From Candidatus Bathyarchaeota archaeon (lineage in GTDB: Archaea > Thermoproteota > Bathyarchaeia > Bathyarchaeales > DTEX01), in NCBI GenBank assembly GCA_021158305.1, contig JAGGUU010000124.1:1-7387 (forward strand): a stretch of 7,387 nucleotides of DNA. Direction: 5' to 3'. A model generated the notes under the pieces. The model was not told where the DNA came from. It did not search any database and saw nothing but the letters and a program-made list of their open reading frames with translations. Within the stretch, counting starts at the first letter, position 1; each line of letters begins with the position of its first letter. Shown here in pieces: positions 1 through 6,442 of this stretch. The position numbers and the translations under genes are program-made.

Positions 1-431
1 CCATACATTATTACAGCGGATATCCACCCTAAGAAGGCGCCTATAACGCCTCCAAGCAATCCAAGCATCAATGCTTCGATAAGGAATATCTTCAGCACAC
101 TTTCATCAGTTGCACCTAGACACTTTATCGTCCCTATCTCCTTGTAACGCTCAGCTATAGACATTAGCATGGAGTTAATAATCCCAACGCCGCAGATTAA
201 GAGAGCTATAGCAACCATCCAGTATTGGTAAGCCGCAGGAGCCATATTTTGACCCCTAAGCACCGTGCCTACCGTTAATAGATAAACCATGAAGGCTATT
301 CCCAGAAGAACTGAGAAAGCAGTAATCAATGACCTTGTAAAACGTTTTCTGACACTTTCTAATGAGTATCGGAAAGCTTCACTGAGCGGAAACTCGATTT
401 TTCCAATCTCTCCAATCGATTCTTTCGCCAT
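1..431 (-). CDS. FtsX-family ABC transporter permease, N-terminal part (runs off the left edge)
   Basis: The reading frame opens with ATG at 431-429 and stays open for 143 codons to the edge of the window. A cytoplasmic N-terminus of about 32 residues (FRYSLESVRKRFTRSLIT) leads into a hydrophobic segment at about 33-57, a second at about 70-92 and a third from about 113 onward. The signature SIAERYKEIGTIKCLGAT (about 91-108), followed by a Gly-rich helix (LIEALMLGLLGGVIGAFLG), is the hallmark of the FtsX domain of MacB/LolC-type permeases, which work with an ABC ATPase at the cell membrane. The substrate cannot be told. Oddly, only about 12 residues separate the first two membrane segments, where family members usually have a large external domain. 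The start directly follows the TAA of the upstream coiled-coil gene, so the two are probably co-transcribed and translationally coupled. Family assignment is firm; the role is unknown. Confidence 0.85.
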   Translation of the reverse strand, partial: MAKESIGEIGKIEFPLSEAFRYSLESVRKRFTRSLITAFSVLLGIAFMVYLLTVGTVLRGQNMAPAAYQYWMVAIALLICGVGIINSMLMSIAERYKEIGTIKCLGATDESVLKIFLIEALMLGLLGGVIGAFLGWISAVIMY

Positions 432-722
432 TTAAGAACCTCCTGATGCTATTAGAAGCTTACTCAGCTCCTCTCTAAGCTTTTGTGCATGTCGCAACGC
501 TTCTTCTACGGGACCGAAGCCTCTATAAGGCGCAGCTTGTTCTTCAATCTTTGACATTCTCTCCGCGATGGTTTTAATACGTTCCTTATTCATTGTAGTC
601 AGAGCTTCTCGTAATGTAGCGAGATCGTTCAGCACCTTTCTCGCTTCATAGGCCTCATACTCATAAGGCTTAATGAGCCTCTCTATCGCGGAGATCTCCT
701 CCAAGGCCTTATCAACGCTCAA
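432..722 (-). CDS. Small coiled-coil protein of unknown function, coupled to the permease
   Basis: This encodes 96 residues, almost entirely charged alpha-helix with heptad-like spacing (for example LEEISAIERLIKPYEYEAYE and VEEALRHAQKLREELSKLL). It has no membrane segment, signal peptide or cysteine. A Gly/Pro-containing turn (APYRGFGPVEE, about 64-74) splits it into two helical parts, suggesting a helical hairpin. The start is TTG at 722-720: the frame has a TGA four codons upstream and no ATG or GTG in between, and a GGTG ribosome binding site lies 7 nt ahead. Its TAA is immediately followed by the permease ATG, so it is probably the first gene of the transporter operon and may be a partner of the permease or its ATPase. 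I do not recognise a named family; the function is unknown. Confidence 0.75.
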   Translation of the reverse strand: MSVDKALEEISAIERLIKPYEYEAYEARKVLNDLATLREALTTMNKERIKTIAERMSKIEEQAAPYRGFGPVEEALRHAQKLREELSKLLIASGGS

Positions 723-729
723 TATGTTT

Positions 730-763
730 CACCCAAGTTTATACTTTTATACAAGAATATAAG
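730..763 (-). promoter_or_regulatory. Promoter and ribosome binding site of the coiled-coil/permease operon
   Basis: Read on the minus strand, a TATA-like CTTATATT lies at 763-756 and a second A/T-rich box (GTATAAAAG) at 752-744. These precede a GGTG ribosome binding site at 733-730, which sits 7 nt before the TTG start. Either box would give a very short leader. The ribosome binding site is well supported; which TATA box is used is a guess. Confidence 0.5.
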
Positions 764-1089
764 AATTGCGTAGCGGATGGTTCCGCTTCTTCCATATGTG
801 GAGACATATTCGATATCATATACCCTCTTCTCATTTCTTCCTTTTCTCACGACCTTACGCTTTATAATGCCTAGAATCTAAAGGGCAGATGCGATGAGCA
901 GCCTTTTAAGACTAAAGCCGTCATATAAGAGCTATACTTAACGAGCACATACAAGATGTCGTTCAACACATCTTATCATCGATCTAGGTCTATCAGCCTC
1001 AGCCTGAGGAGACGGAAGAGACCTATAAAATCCCGCATACCATCAAAAAAGCCAGGAAAACTCATAACAGAGCCTATACGTAGAAAGAC
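764..1089. other. Intergenic region between divergent genes, with two inverted repeats
   Basis: There is no convincing gene in this stretch on either strand; the frames are short and lack ribosome binding sites. Two inverted repeats stand out: AAGATGT/ACATCTT around an 8-nt loop (953-974), and CCTCAG-C-CTGAGG (997-1009). Neither is followed by a T-run, so neither looks like a terminator. They could be operators or hairpins of an untranslated transcript, but nothing identifies them. I see no tRNA or C/D-box RNA here. Confidence 0.4.
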
Positions 1090-1136
1090 TTAAATAAATC
1101 TTGAAAGTGCATAATTTTCAAAATTATTTTTAGGTG
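1090..1136 (+). promoter_or_regulatory. Promoter, palindromic operator candidate and ribosome binding site of the isomerase-like gene
   Basis: A purine-rich GAAAG followed by the TATA-like TTAAATAA (1090-1097) is a good archaeal BRE/TATA pair. About 25 nt downstream, where transcription should begin, lies the perfect 17-bp inverted repeat ATAATTTT-C-AAAATTAT (1111-1127), a likely repressor site. GGTG at 1133-1136 is the ribosome binding site, 8 nt before ATG 1145. The box positions are seen; the regulatory role is inferred. Confidence 0.6.
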
Positions 1137-1144
1137 TTTAGGAG

Positions 1145-2503
1145 ATGAGCTCTTTAGATGTTAAAATGAGTTCATTACGCCCCCTAATGATTCAACCTGT
1201 ATACTTCGGCAAATGGGACGCGGAGAGAAGAATTGATGAAACAATTAATGACATGTCATCTGTACTCGGAGACCTAGTATCATTTCTTAAGCCAGCAATT
1301 ATACCGGATACTAAGTCAGCTACGAATCTTGAGGCATATATCTCTCCTCAAGCTGATGCATTGCTCGCTGTGAACCTGCCAGTCTGGGCTGAGGCTTTAG
1401 CTTACCTGAACCTGCCAATTATAATCTGGGCGCGCCAGGGATATTATGGGCCATGGACGAGAGACAGAGTTTCCTTCCTCCGAAGCAAAGGAGCCACGGT
1501 CTATGACTTCGTTGATCCAGATGAAGCAAAGGAGATAGTTAGGGCTCTAAGAACGGTGGCTAGGCTTAGACATAGCAAGATAATCTACTTCGGTGCCATG
1601 CCGGGCTCAACGGGACGATTTGAGGCTGTTGGGGTAGTAGGATCCTCTTGGAACCTCGACGAGATAAAGAAGAAGTTTGGGGTAACAGTCAAGCAGATTC
1701 CAATAAGCTACCTGTTGAAGAGGATGGATGATGTCTCCGACGAGGAAGCCATGAAGATACTGGAAGAATGGAAGAAAGACTTTGTTGATCTTAAGGAAGA
1801 AGACCTTAAGAAGCTCCTCGAAGTAGCCAAGATATATAAGGCTATGGAGTCCATCATGTCAGAGCATGGAGCAAACGCTGTAACCATCAATTGCCTTGCG
1901 GATCTATTCCAGACGAGATTCATAACTCCATGTATTGCATTAGCAAAGTTCTCCGATGCTATGATCCCAGCTGGATGCGAAGGAGACTTGAATACGCTTC
2001 TCACAATGATGCTTTTCTCCTTTATGTCAGATGAGCCGTCTGTCATGGGGAACATTTATCTCTTCAGACCTGAACGTGGACCAGGATTTCCTCCCGAAGA
2101 CGTCATACTTGAGGATACGAAGGTTTCGCTGAGGGAGAACAGAGCGAGATTTACCCACGACGTGATTCCGTTGAAGATCGCAACATCGAAGTATCGGCTA
2201 GCTGACTATCACGGGACCGGCAAAGGCCTAACTGCTTATGCTGATCTACGTACAGGTGAAAAAGTAACGTTCGGGCGGATTGATCCACGTCTAGACAGGA
2301 TAGTCTTTACAGTAGCTGATATTGAAAAGGTTGAAGACTCGGTTCACTGCAGATTTTCGGCTTGGATCAAGATGCCTAATGTTAGGGCTTATATCCAGAA
2401 CATTTCAAGCCATCACAGCGCCATGATCTATGGAGATTGGACGTCAACTTTGATTCGAGTATCTGAGATGCTTGGGCTTAAACCCATAGTCGCAGGAAAG
2501 TAA
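1145..2503 (+). CDS. L-fucose/L-arabinose isomerase-like family protein
   Basis: This 452-residue protein has the layout of the FucI/AraA-like superfamily, cytosolic metal-dependent aldose-ketose isomerases. An N-terminal Rossmann-like part (about 10-155) carries LLAVNLPVWAEALAYLNLPI and HSKIIYFGAMPG. A linker rich in Lys/Glu follows (about 193-235). The conserved core then has INCLADLFQTRFITPCIALA and PAGCEGDLNTLLTMML (Cys278-Glu279-Gly-Asp281). The C-terminal beta domain includes DYHGTGKGLTAYADLRTGE (about 354-372) and ends with SSHHSAMIYGDWTSTL (His423, His424), the usual terminal histidine motif. Glu279 and one of those histidines are the likely metal ligands. The start is ATG at 1145 with GGTG 8 nt upstream. 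The gene is monocistronic and divergent from the transporter genes. The true substrate is unknown; some relatives act on sulfoquinovose or other sugars, so 'fucose isomerase' should not be assumed. Confidence 0.8.
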   Translation: MSSLDVKMSSLRPLMIQPVYFGKWDAERRIDETINDMSSVLGDLVSFLKPAIIPDTKSATNLEAYISPQADALLAVNLPVWAEALAYLNLPIIIWARQGYYGPWTRDRVSFLRSKGATVYDFVDPDEAKEIVRALRTVARLRHSKIIYFGAMPGSTGRFEAVGVVGSSWNLDEIKKKFGVTVKQIPISYLLKRMDDVSDEEAMKILEEWKKDFVDLKEEDLKKLLEVAKIYKAMESIMSEHGANAVTINCLADLFQTRFITPCIALAKFSDAMIPAGCEGDLNTLLTMMLFSFMSDEPSVMGNIYLFRPERGPGFPPEDVILEDTKVSLRENRARFTHDVIPLKIATSKYRLADYHGTGKGLTAYADLRTGEKVTFGRIDPRLDRIVFTVADIEKVEDSVHCRFSAWIKMPNVRAYIQNISSHHSAMIYGDWTSTLIRVSEMLGLKPIVAGK

Positions 2504-2510
2504 ACTTCCG

Positions 2511-2542
2511 TTTTTTCACCAATACCCGTTTATTTCCTTTTT
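2511..2542 (+). terminator. T-rich terminator after the isomerase-like gene
   Basis: A TTTTTT run (2511-2516) starts 7 nt after the TAA, and a second T5 run lies at 2538-2542. T-runs without a strong hairpin are the usual intrinsic terminator signal in archaea. The position fits; termination itself is inferred. Confidence 0.5.
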
Positions 2543-2721
2543 AGTAATTCAAATCTATTTCTATTAATGTAAACATAAAGAATTTTCCGCAACATCAGGA
2601 ACAAAGAATATATCATAACGATGCAGATAGCTACTGCGGTGCGCTTCGGATTTCCCGCCTTCTTAATTTTCAGTTCTTTGAGCCGTTTTCTTTTTAGGCT
2701 ACTAGAGGAAATTATGGTTCG
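2543..2721 (+). promoter_or_regulatory. Upstream region of cas6, with a weak TATA candidate
   Basis: This spacer holds no gene. The best promoter candidate is AATATATC at 2607-2614, which would leave a leader of about 80 nt. Near its end is GAGG (2705-2708), placed 5 nt before an ATG (2714) that opens only ATG-GTT-CGG-TGA. That tiny frame ends inside the GTG start of cas6. GGTGAT at 2721-2726 is itself a good ribosome binding site for the TTG at 2734. Confidence 0.3.
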
Positions 2722-3528
2722 GTGATTTGCTCCTTGCCTATTGAGGTCTGTTTGGAGCTACTTGGCGAGAAGTCTATTCGGTTGCCGTTATTTACGGGCT
2801 ATATTTCCAGGGGACTACTGCTCCATATACTTCGAAGGGTCGATCCTTCTATCTCAAGTCGCATGCACGAGTCCGACGTTCCTAAGCCATACTCTGTTAC
2901 TCCAATAAGGTTTAGGGCTAAGAAGAAGCTTGAAGATGGATATATTGTTGATTCATCAGCTCCATGCATAGTCTGCTTTCGTTTCTTACAGAGGGAGGTT
3001 GCGAGGCGTTTCCTAGAATACTTTCATAGGTCAAGTGAGGTAATGATTTATGATGCTTTCTTTCACGTTTCCTCCATAAGAGTTCGCTCAGAAGAGTATG
3101 GGGATATATGGAAATCAGCCGAGCCGGAGGAAGCATTCAGGCTGCATTTCGTAACGCCAACATACCTGTCAGTCCTCGGAACAGAATATCATTATCTATT
3201 TCCGGATCACACACGGATCTTCCCAAACTTGCTGAGGCTATGGAACATGTTCTCAGATACAAATAGGTTCGGCGAAGAGGAATTTTCGGAATATAAGAAG
3301 TGGCTTCTAGAGAATATGGGGGTTTCACAACATAGGATCTCGACACGAATAGCATACATGGGTGAGAAGAAAGCCACGGGATTCATAGGATGGGCAACAT
3401 ACGAGATGAAGAAGATCGATGAATGGAACAGATTGACATGCATGCTGGCAAAGTACGCGGAATATTCGAATATAGGAGGAAACAGAACAGGAGGATTTGG
3501 AGTAACAAAAATGAAAACAAAAGCCTAA
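2722..3528 (+). CDS. cas6: CRISPR-associated endoribonuclease Cas6 (pre-crRNA processing)
   Basis: Cas6 cuts the repeat transcript 8 nt before the end of each repeat to release crRNAs, without metal. The 268-residue length and layout fit a double ferredoxin-fold Cas6. The N-terminal half has SRMHESDVPKPYSVTPI (about 46-62). The C-terminal half has ATGFIGWATYEM and the closing Gly-rich loop NIGGNRTGGFGVTKM (about 250-264), both typical of the family. His49 and Lys55 are six residues apart, as in the Tyr/His/Lys triad of Pyrococcus furiosus Cas6; Tyr27 is the candidate third residue. The GTG at 2722 is the first possible start after an in-frame TAG (2695). The TTG at 2734, giving a (M)PIEVCLEL N-terminus and preceded by GGTGAT, is an equally good or better start. 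The gene stands alone, converges on cas4 and ends in TAA. The family call is firm. Confidence 0.9.
   Translation: MICSLPIEVCLELLGEKSIRLPLFTGYISRGLLLHILRRVDPSISSRMHESDVPKPYSVTPIRFRAKKKLEDGYIVDSSAPCIVCFRFLQREVARRFLEYFHRSSEVMIYDAFFHVSSIRVRSEEYGDIWKSAEPEEAFRLHFVTPTYLSVLGTEYHYLFPDHTRIFPNLLRLWNMFSDTNRFGEEEFSEYKKWLLENMGVSQHRISTRIAYMGEKKATGFIGWATYEMKKIDEWNRLTCMLAKYAEYSNIGGNRTGGFGVTKMKTKA
3505..3522 (-). terminator. T-rich terminator candidate of the csa1-cas1-cas2-cas4 operon
   Basis: Read on the minus strand, the stretch CTTTTGTTTTCATTTTTGTT begins about 45 nt after the cas4 stop. It lies antisense to the last codons of cas6 and is the only T-rich run downstream of the operon. It matches the archaeal T-run type of terminator. 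Using it would make the operon transcript overlap the 3' end of the cas6 message. Confidence 0.4.
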
Positions 3529-3567
3529 GATGGGATTTATTTGAAGAGGAAACTATTCAGAACGTAA

Positions 3568-4191
3568 TCACGTCAGAGAATAATGCGTATAGTCGTACTG
3601 GCATATCTGTTTGTATCCGCATCCTCCTGTGCATTTCTGCCTTGATACTCTTATCGGCGGCAGCTTCTCCTCTTGTATGATTCTCTTTATATGCCCCAGA
3701 GCCCTCTTAACATGCGTCTTAACCGTCCGCGTTATCTCCAGTTTCACAATCAGTTTTTCCGGCATGTAATTTATGAATCCACGTTTAACCGTTGTGTTGA
3801 AGACCTCGTCGATTAGTAATGCGTAGGCGGCTAGCTGATACTTATGATCAGTCCATGCGCGACCTCGGTTAGAGACCATGTTCTTATAATCAACCGGGAT
3901 ATACTCATCGCTTCGCGTCTTTATTATTAAGTCTACTATTCCCTTTAGACCTATATTCGAGGAGCATAGGGGAACGAAGAGCATCTTCTCGGCGCCTACG
4001 AAATCGGATGAGTAATAAATTGCATCCATGCGGCGGAGCTCCTTTCTGACGTATTCCTCATGCCGCTTCCTGCTTTCTTCCTGTTGCGATCCGAGCTGAG
4101 GCTTAGCGTGAAGCACATGTTCAAAGTATAAGATACGTGGACAGTAGAAGTAATGCTTAACATCAGTTACTGAGATCAGCGGTTCAGCCAC
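3568..4191 (-). CDS. cas4: CRISPR-associated exonuclease Cas4 (RecB family, 4Fe-4S)
   Basis: Cas4 trims prespacers and helps select PAM and orientation together with Cas1-Cas2. With the chosen GTG start (4191) it has 207 residues. In that numbering, ISVTDVKHYFYCPRILYF (about 6-23) carries Cys17, and three more cysteines close the protein (Cys187, Cys191, Cys197), the four ligands of the iron-sulfur cluster. RecB nuclease motifs are GIVDLI (Asp87), PVDYKN (Asp101, Lys103) and QLAAYALLI (Gln119, Tyr123), with His44 as a further metal ligand. A longer frame begins with TTG at 4257 (229 residues) behind a GGAGG, but its extra 22 residues lie over the continued cas2 frame and precede the conserved Cas4 start. 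The GTG sits one base after the TGA that ends the continued cas2 frame. Cas4 is the last gene of the operon. Identity is firm; the start is inferred. Confidence 0.93.
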   Translation of the reverse strand: MAEPLISVTDVKHYFYCPRILYFEHVLHAKPQLGSQQEESRKRHEEYVRKELRRMDAIYYSSDFVGAEKMLFVPLCSSNIGLKGIVDLIIKTRSDEYIPVDYKNMVSNRGRAWTDHKYQLAAYALLIDEVFNTTVKRGFINYMPEKLIVKLEITRTVKTHVKRALGHIKRIIQEEKLPPIRVSRQKCTGGCGYKQICQYDYTHYSLT

Positions 4192-4192
4192 G

Positions 4193-4489
4193 TCAGAAGT
4201 AGGCGGCCTTCTGCTCTCTATACTCCTCAGCCACCTCATACCTTTTCGGCTTACCAATCATCCTCCGTCCTCTGAAGCATATGTCACATAACGGATAGAT
4301 CTATACGTTCTCGACAGCGTCTCCTATTAGCCTACGTAAGTCGACGATTAGACTGTTAAGTTTGTTTCTTTTCAGAGAGCCCAGAAACGCGCTGTATTGA
4401 ATATGTGAAAGCCCATAATCCTTCAGCGTCTCGGCGACCCTCAAGCGTAGATTATCGTCCGTAATATCATATATGATAAGGTAACGCAT
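4193..4489 (-). CDS. cas2: CRISPR adaptation protein Cas2, interrupted by an in-frame TAG codon
   Basis: Cas2 dimers bridge two Cas1 dimers in the spacer-integration complex. From ATG 4489 the frame reads MRYLIIYDITDDNLRLRVAE, the typical first strand with the conserved Asp8, then SHIQYSAFLGSLKRNKL. It meets TAG at codon 63 (4303-4301). Beyond it the same frame continues for 35 codons, IYPLCDICFRGRRMIGKP and on to a TGA at 4195-4193, which is the classic Cas2 fourth strand and tail. Read through, the protein has 98 residues, normal for Cas2; stopped at TAG it has only 62 and lacks the last strand and dimer tail. GGTGA, overlapping the cas1 stop, lies 5 nt before ATG 4489; another ATG at 4501 would add four residues. 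This is either a pseudogene by a single point change (for example CAG to TAG), a sequencing error, or a gene with TAG read as an amino acid. Confidence 0.85.
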
Positions 4490-4494
4490 GGCTG

Positions 4495-5535
4495 TCACCA
4501 TCCCAAAGTGAAGGGAACGTAGTTTCCGGAATCTCCGAGCAGAAAGCGAACGACGCTACGAGCTTGGGAATATATGAAGCTCTTCAATGAGCCGCGGCGT
4601 CCCTGAAACATAACTGGACTCTCAAGCCTAGAAATAACAGCGTTAAGCAGTAACTGAACAGTCATTTTGCTTAGAACTCTACCCTCTTCAGCCTCAGCCC
4701 CCGCAGCTAAAACCTCTTGAGGCTTAAGAATCTTTCTCGAGAAAAGACCTATAAGCGCTCTGTCAACTATCTGCTGCCTAAACTCCTCCATCAGATCGAG
4801 TACGAGACTAGGCTTACCAGGCCTATCGGCATGTAGAAAGCCAGCGTATGGGTCAAGCCCGGCATAACAAACGGCCTTCCATACCTCGGGAAAGAGAATA
4901 GCTTGATAGCCAAAGTTGAGCATTGCATTGAATGGGTCTCTGGCTCCACGGGTCTCTCTGCCTTCAAAGCCGAGATCCCTTGGCAATATGTTTGTGATAG
5001 CCCTCCAGTAGATCCTCGCGGCTTCAGCCTCAAGATTCATTAAGCTCTGTCTCCCATCATCAATATTCAGCTTCTCCTCATCCTGAATTCTTTCATGAAC
5101 CTCATCGATAAGCCTTCCCGCGTGATAAAGCTCATATGCTAACGCCAGATTTGTCTGTTTCCTGTTCTTAGCCATCAGCTTCAGCAGGTTTGCTTGATTC
5201 TTTATCTTTCCTTCAACAAATCTCTTAGCCAGCGTAAAGCCTCTTTTATCAGTATAGGCCGTGAATTGCTCACGTCGAGCTCTAACTGAGCCAGTTATGC
5301 TTGTTGGCATAAGCATTGCGTATGGCCATCCGCCATAGCTTGCGAAGACTACTTGGACATTGTGGTTAACCGCTAGGTTCAGCGCACTTACGGACAAGGA
5401 TACGCCACTACATGTGCAGATTATGCTCTCAACATCATCGGCTAGAAACTCTTGCTTCTCCCTCCCTTTTCTAATAACGAATCTGTTACGTTTACGGCCA
5501 AGGAAGAGGCCAAAATCATCCAGAAATATCTTCAT
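4495..5535 (-). CDS. cas1: CRISPR-associated endonuclease/integrase Cas1
   Basis: Cas1 is the integrase that inserts new spacers at the leader end of the array. With ATG 5535 it has 346 residues. The N-terminal beta domain begins MKIFLDDFGLFLGRKRNRFV and includes GVSLSVSALNLAVNHNVQVVF. The alpha-helical catalytic domain carries LEAEAARIYW (Glu169), GFLHADRPGKPSLVLDLMEE (His235, Asp247, Glu250) and a helical region up to the C-terminus. Glu169, His235 and the Asp247/Glu250 pair match the family's metal-binding set, so the enzyme looks intact. The start is chosen because GGAGG lies 7 nt before it, whereas the ATG at 5559 lies inside csa1. The TGA overlaps the GGTGA ribosome binding site of cas2. 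It is the second gene of the csa1-cas1-cas2-cas4 operon. Confidence 0.96.
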   Translation of the reverse strand: MKIFLDDFGLFLGRKRNRFVIRKGREKQEFLADDVESIICTCSGVSLSVSALNLAVNHNVQVVFASYGGWPYAMLMPTSITGSVRARREQFTAYTDKRGFTLAKRFVEGKIKNQANLLKLMAKNRKQTNLALAYELYHAGRLIDEVHERIQDEEKLNIDDGRQSLMNLEAEAARIYWRAITNILPRDLGFEGRETRGARDPFNAMLNFGYQAILFPEVWKAVCYAGLDPYAGFLHADRPGKPSLVLDLMEEFRQQIVDRALIGLFSRKILKPQEVLAAGAEAEEGRVLSKMTVQLLLNAVISRLESPVMFQGRRGSLKSFIYSQARSVVRFLLGDSGNYVPFTLGW

Positions 5536-5546
5536 ACGTTTTCCTC

Positions 5547-6434
5547 CTATCCATAGCATACATCATAGTACATGCAATCGTTGGGGCATTCGCTTCTGCT
5601 AGGTTTTCCCGGATCCCTACCTTCAGCTACTATCTCGAGCTTTCTATCTCTCTCCTCTATCCACCAGTTCCTAAGCTCATCGCTTGCGAAGAATAGATCC
5701 TTTTTCAAAACAATCCTGTCATCGATCATATTTAGGTACACGATGCAACAGATGTCAATAGGCACCTCGTGAACGCTTTCGAAGACAAGGGCATAGCCTA
5801 CTGGAGCAAGTCTATGCCATTCTTTAGGTTCACCTCCAACCTTCAAATCAAACATTATAGCGTGCAAATAATCATAGCAGTCGATGCTCAAAAGCCCACT
5901 TAAACCTAAGAGTTCACCTGAAATCTTATGTTCAATCAGAAAGGGAACAGTTGAGGCTATCAAATCCTGTTCCGAAGCATATGGTTGCCGAGCCTCAATC
6001 TCCACGTATCGAGCCTCACAGAGCTTTGCAAGATAGTTCCAAACCTTCCTAGCCGGGGGCAGAACATCCTCCGGCTTAGCCGGTATCTCACTCCACCTGA
6101 TCTTCTCAACCCAAGAATCAAAGCTAAGATTCCTATGCTGAATAAACGCTTGCAGATAATCGCTGACTACTCCATGCAGAATCTTCCCCAACGCTATCTT
6201 AAAATTTAAGGCTCCCCGAACACCCTCGACAAAACTGAGATAAACGTCTCTTCCAGTGGGGCAATACTTAGAGCACACAGTATACATCGGCAACTTAACA
6301 TTCTCATAGAACGGCTTAAGAGGCGGCGTATGCCAGTTCCAGCCTCTAAGCTCCGAAGAAACACCAACTTCCCTAGCAGTCGGCAGAAGCTTATTAATAA
6401 GCAACTTATGCTCAAGATCCGACAGGAAATACAT
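5547..6434 (-). CDS. csa1: CRISPR-associated protein Csa1 (Cas4-like RecB nuclease of archaeal type I-A modules)
   Basis: Csa1 is the Cas4-related nuclease of archaeal adaptation operons. The 295-residue form from ATG 6434 starts MYFLSDLEHKLLINKLLP, then ELRGWNWHTPPLKP and YCPTGRDVYLSFVEG, all typical of the family. RecB motifs are LLSIDCYDY (Asp185), FDLKVG (Asp196, Lys198) and APVGYALVFE (Tyr214), with His87 as the other metal ligand. Cysteines at 54/58 and at 283, 287 and 293 can hold a 4Fe-4S cluster. The start is supported by GGAG 8 nt upstream; an in-frame ATG at 6476 lies upstream of the TATA box and would add 14 residues foreign to the family. The stop is TAG. If it were read through, the frame would end five codons later at a TGA overlapping the cas1 start as ATGA. 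It is the first gene of the operon and faces the CRISPR array. Confidence 0.92.
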   Translation of the reverse strand: MYFLSDLEHKLLINKLLPTAREVGVSSELRGWNWHTPPLKPFYENVKLPMYTVCSKYCPTGRDVYLSFVEGVRGALNFKIALGKILHGVVSDYLQAFIQHRNLSFDSWVEKIRWSEIPAKPEDVLPPARKVWNYLAKLCEARYVEIEARQPYASEQDLIASTVPFLIEHKISGELLGLSGLLSIDCYDYLHAIMFDLKVGGEPKEWHRLAPVGYALVFESVHEVPIDICCIVYLNMIDDRIVLKKDLFFASDELRNWWIEERDRKLEIVAEGRDPGKPSRSECPNDCMYYDVCYG

Positions 6435-6442
6435 AACGGCTT

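Noticed and set aside
950..975. Possible tRNA T-arm (GTTCAA loop in a stem)
   Set aside because: The stem and loop do not match T-arm geometry, and no D-arm, anticodon arm or acceptor stem can be formed around it.
3423..3680. Open frame of 85 codons across the cas6/cas4 3' ends
   Set aside because: It overlaps two well-identified cas genes in other frames and resembles no protein family.
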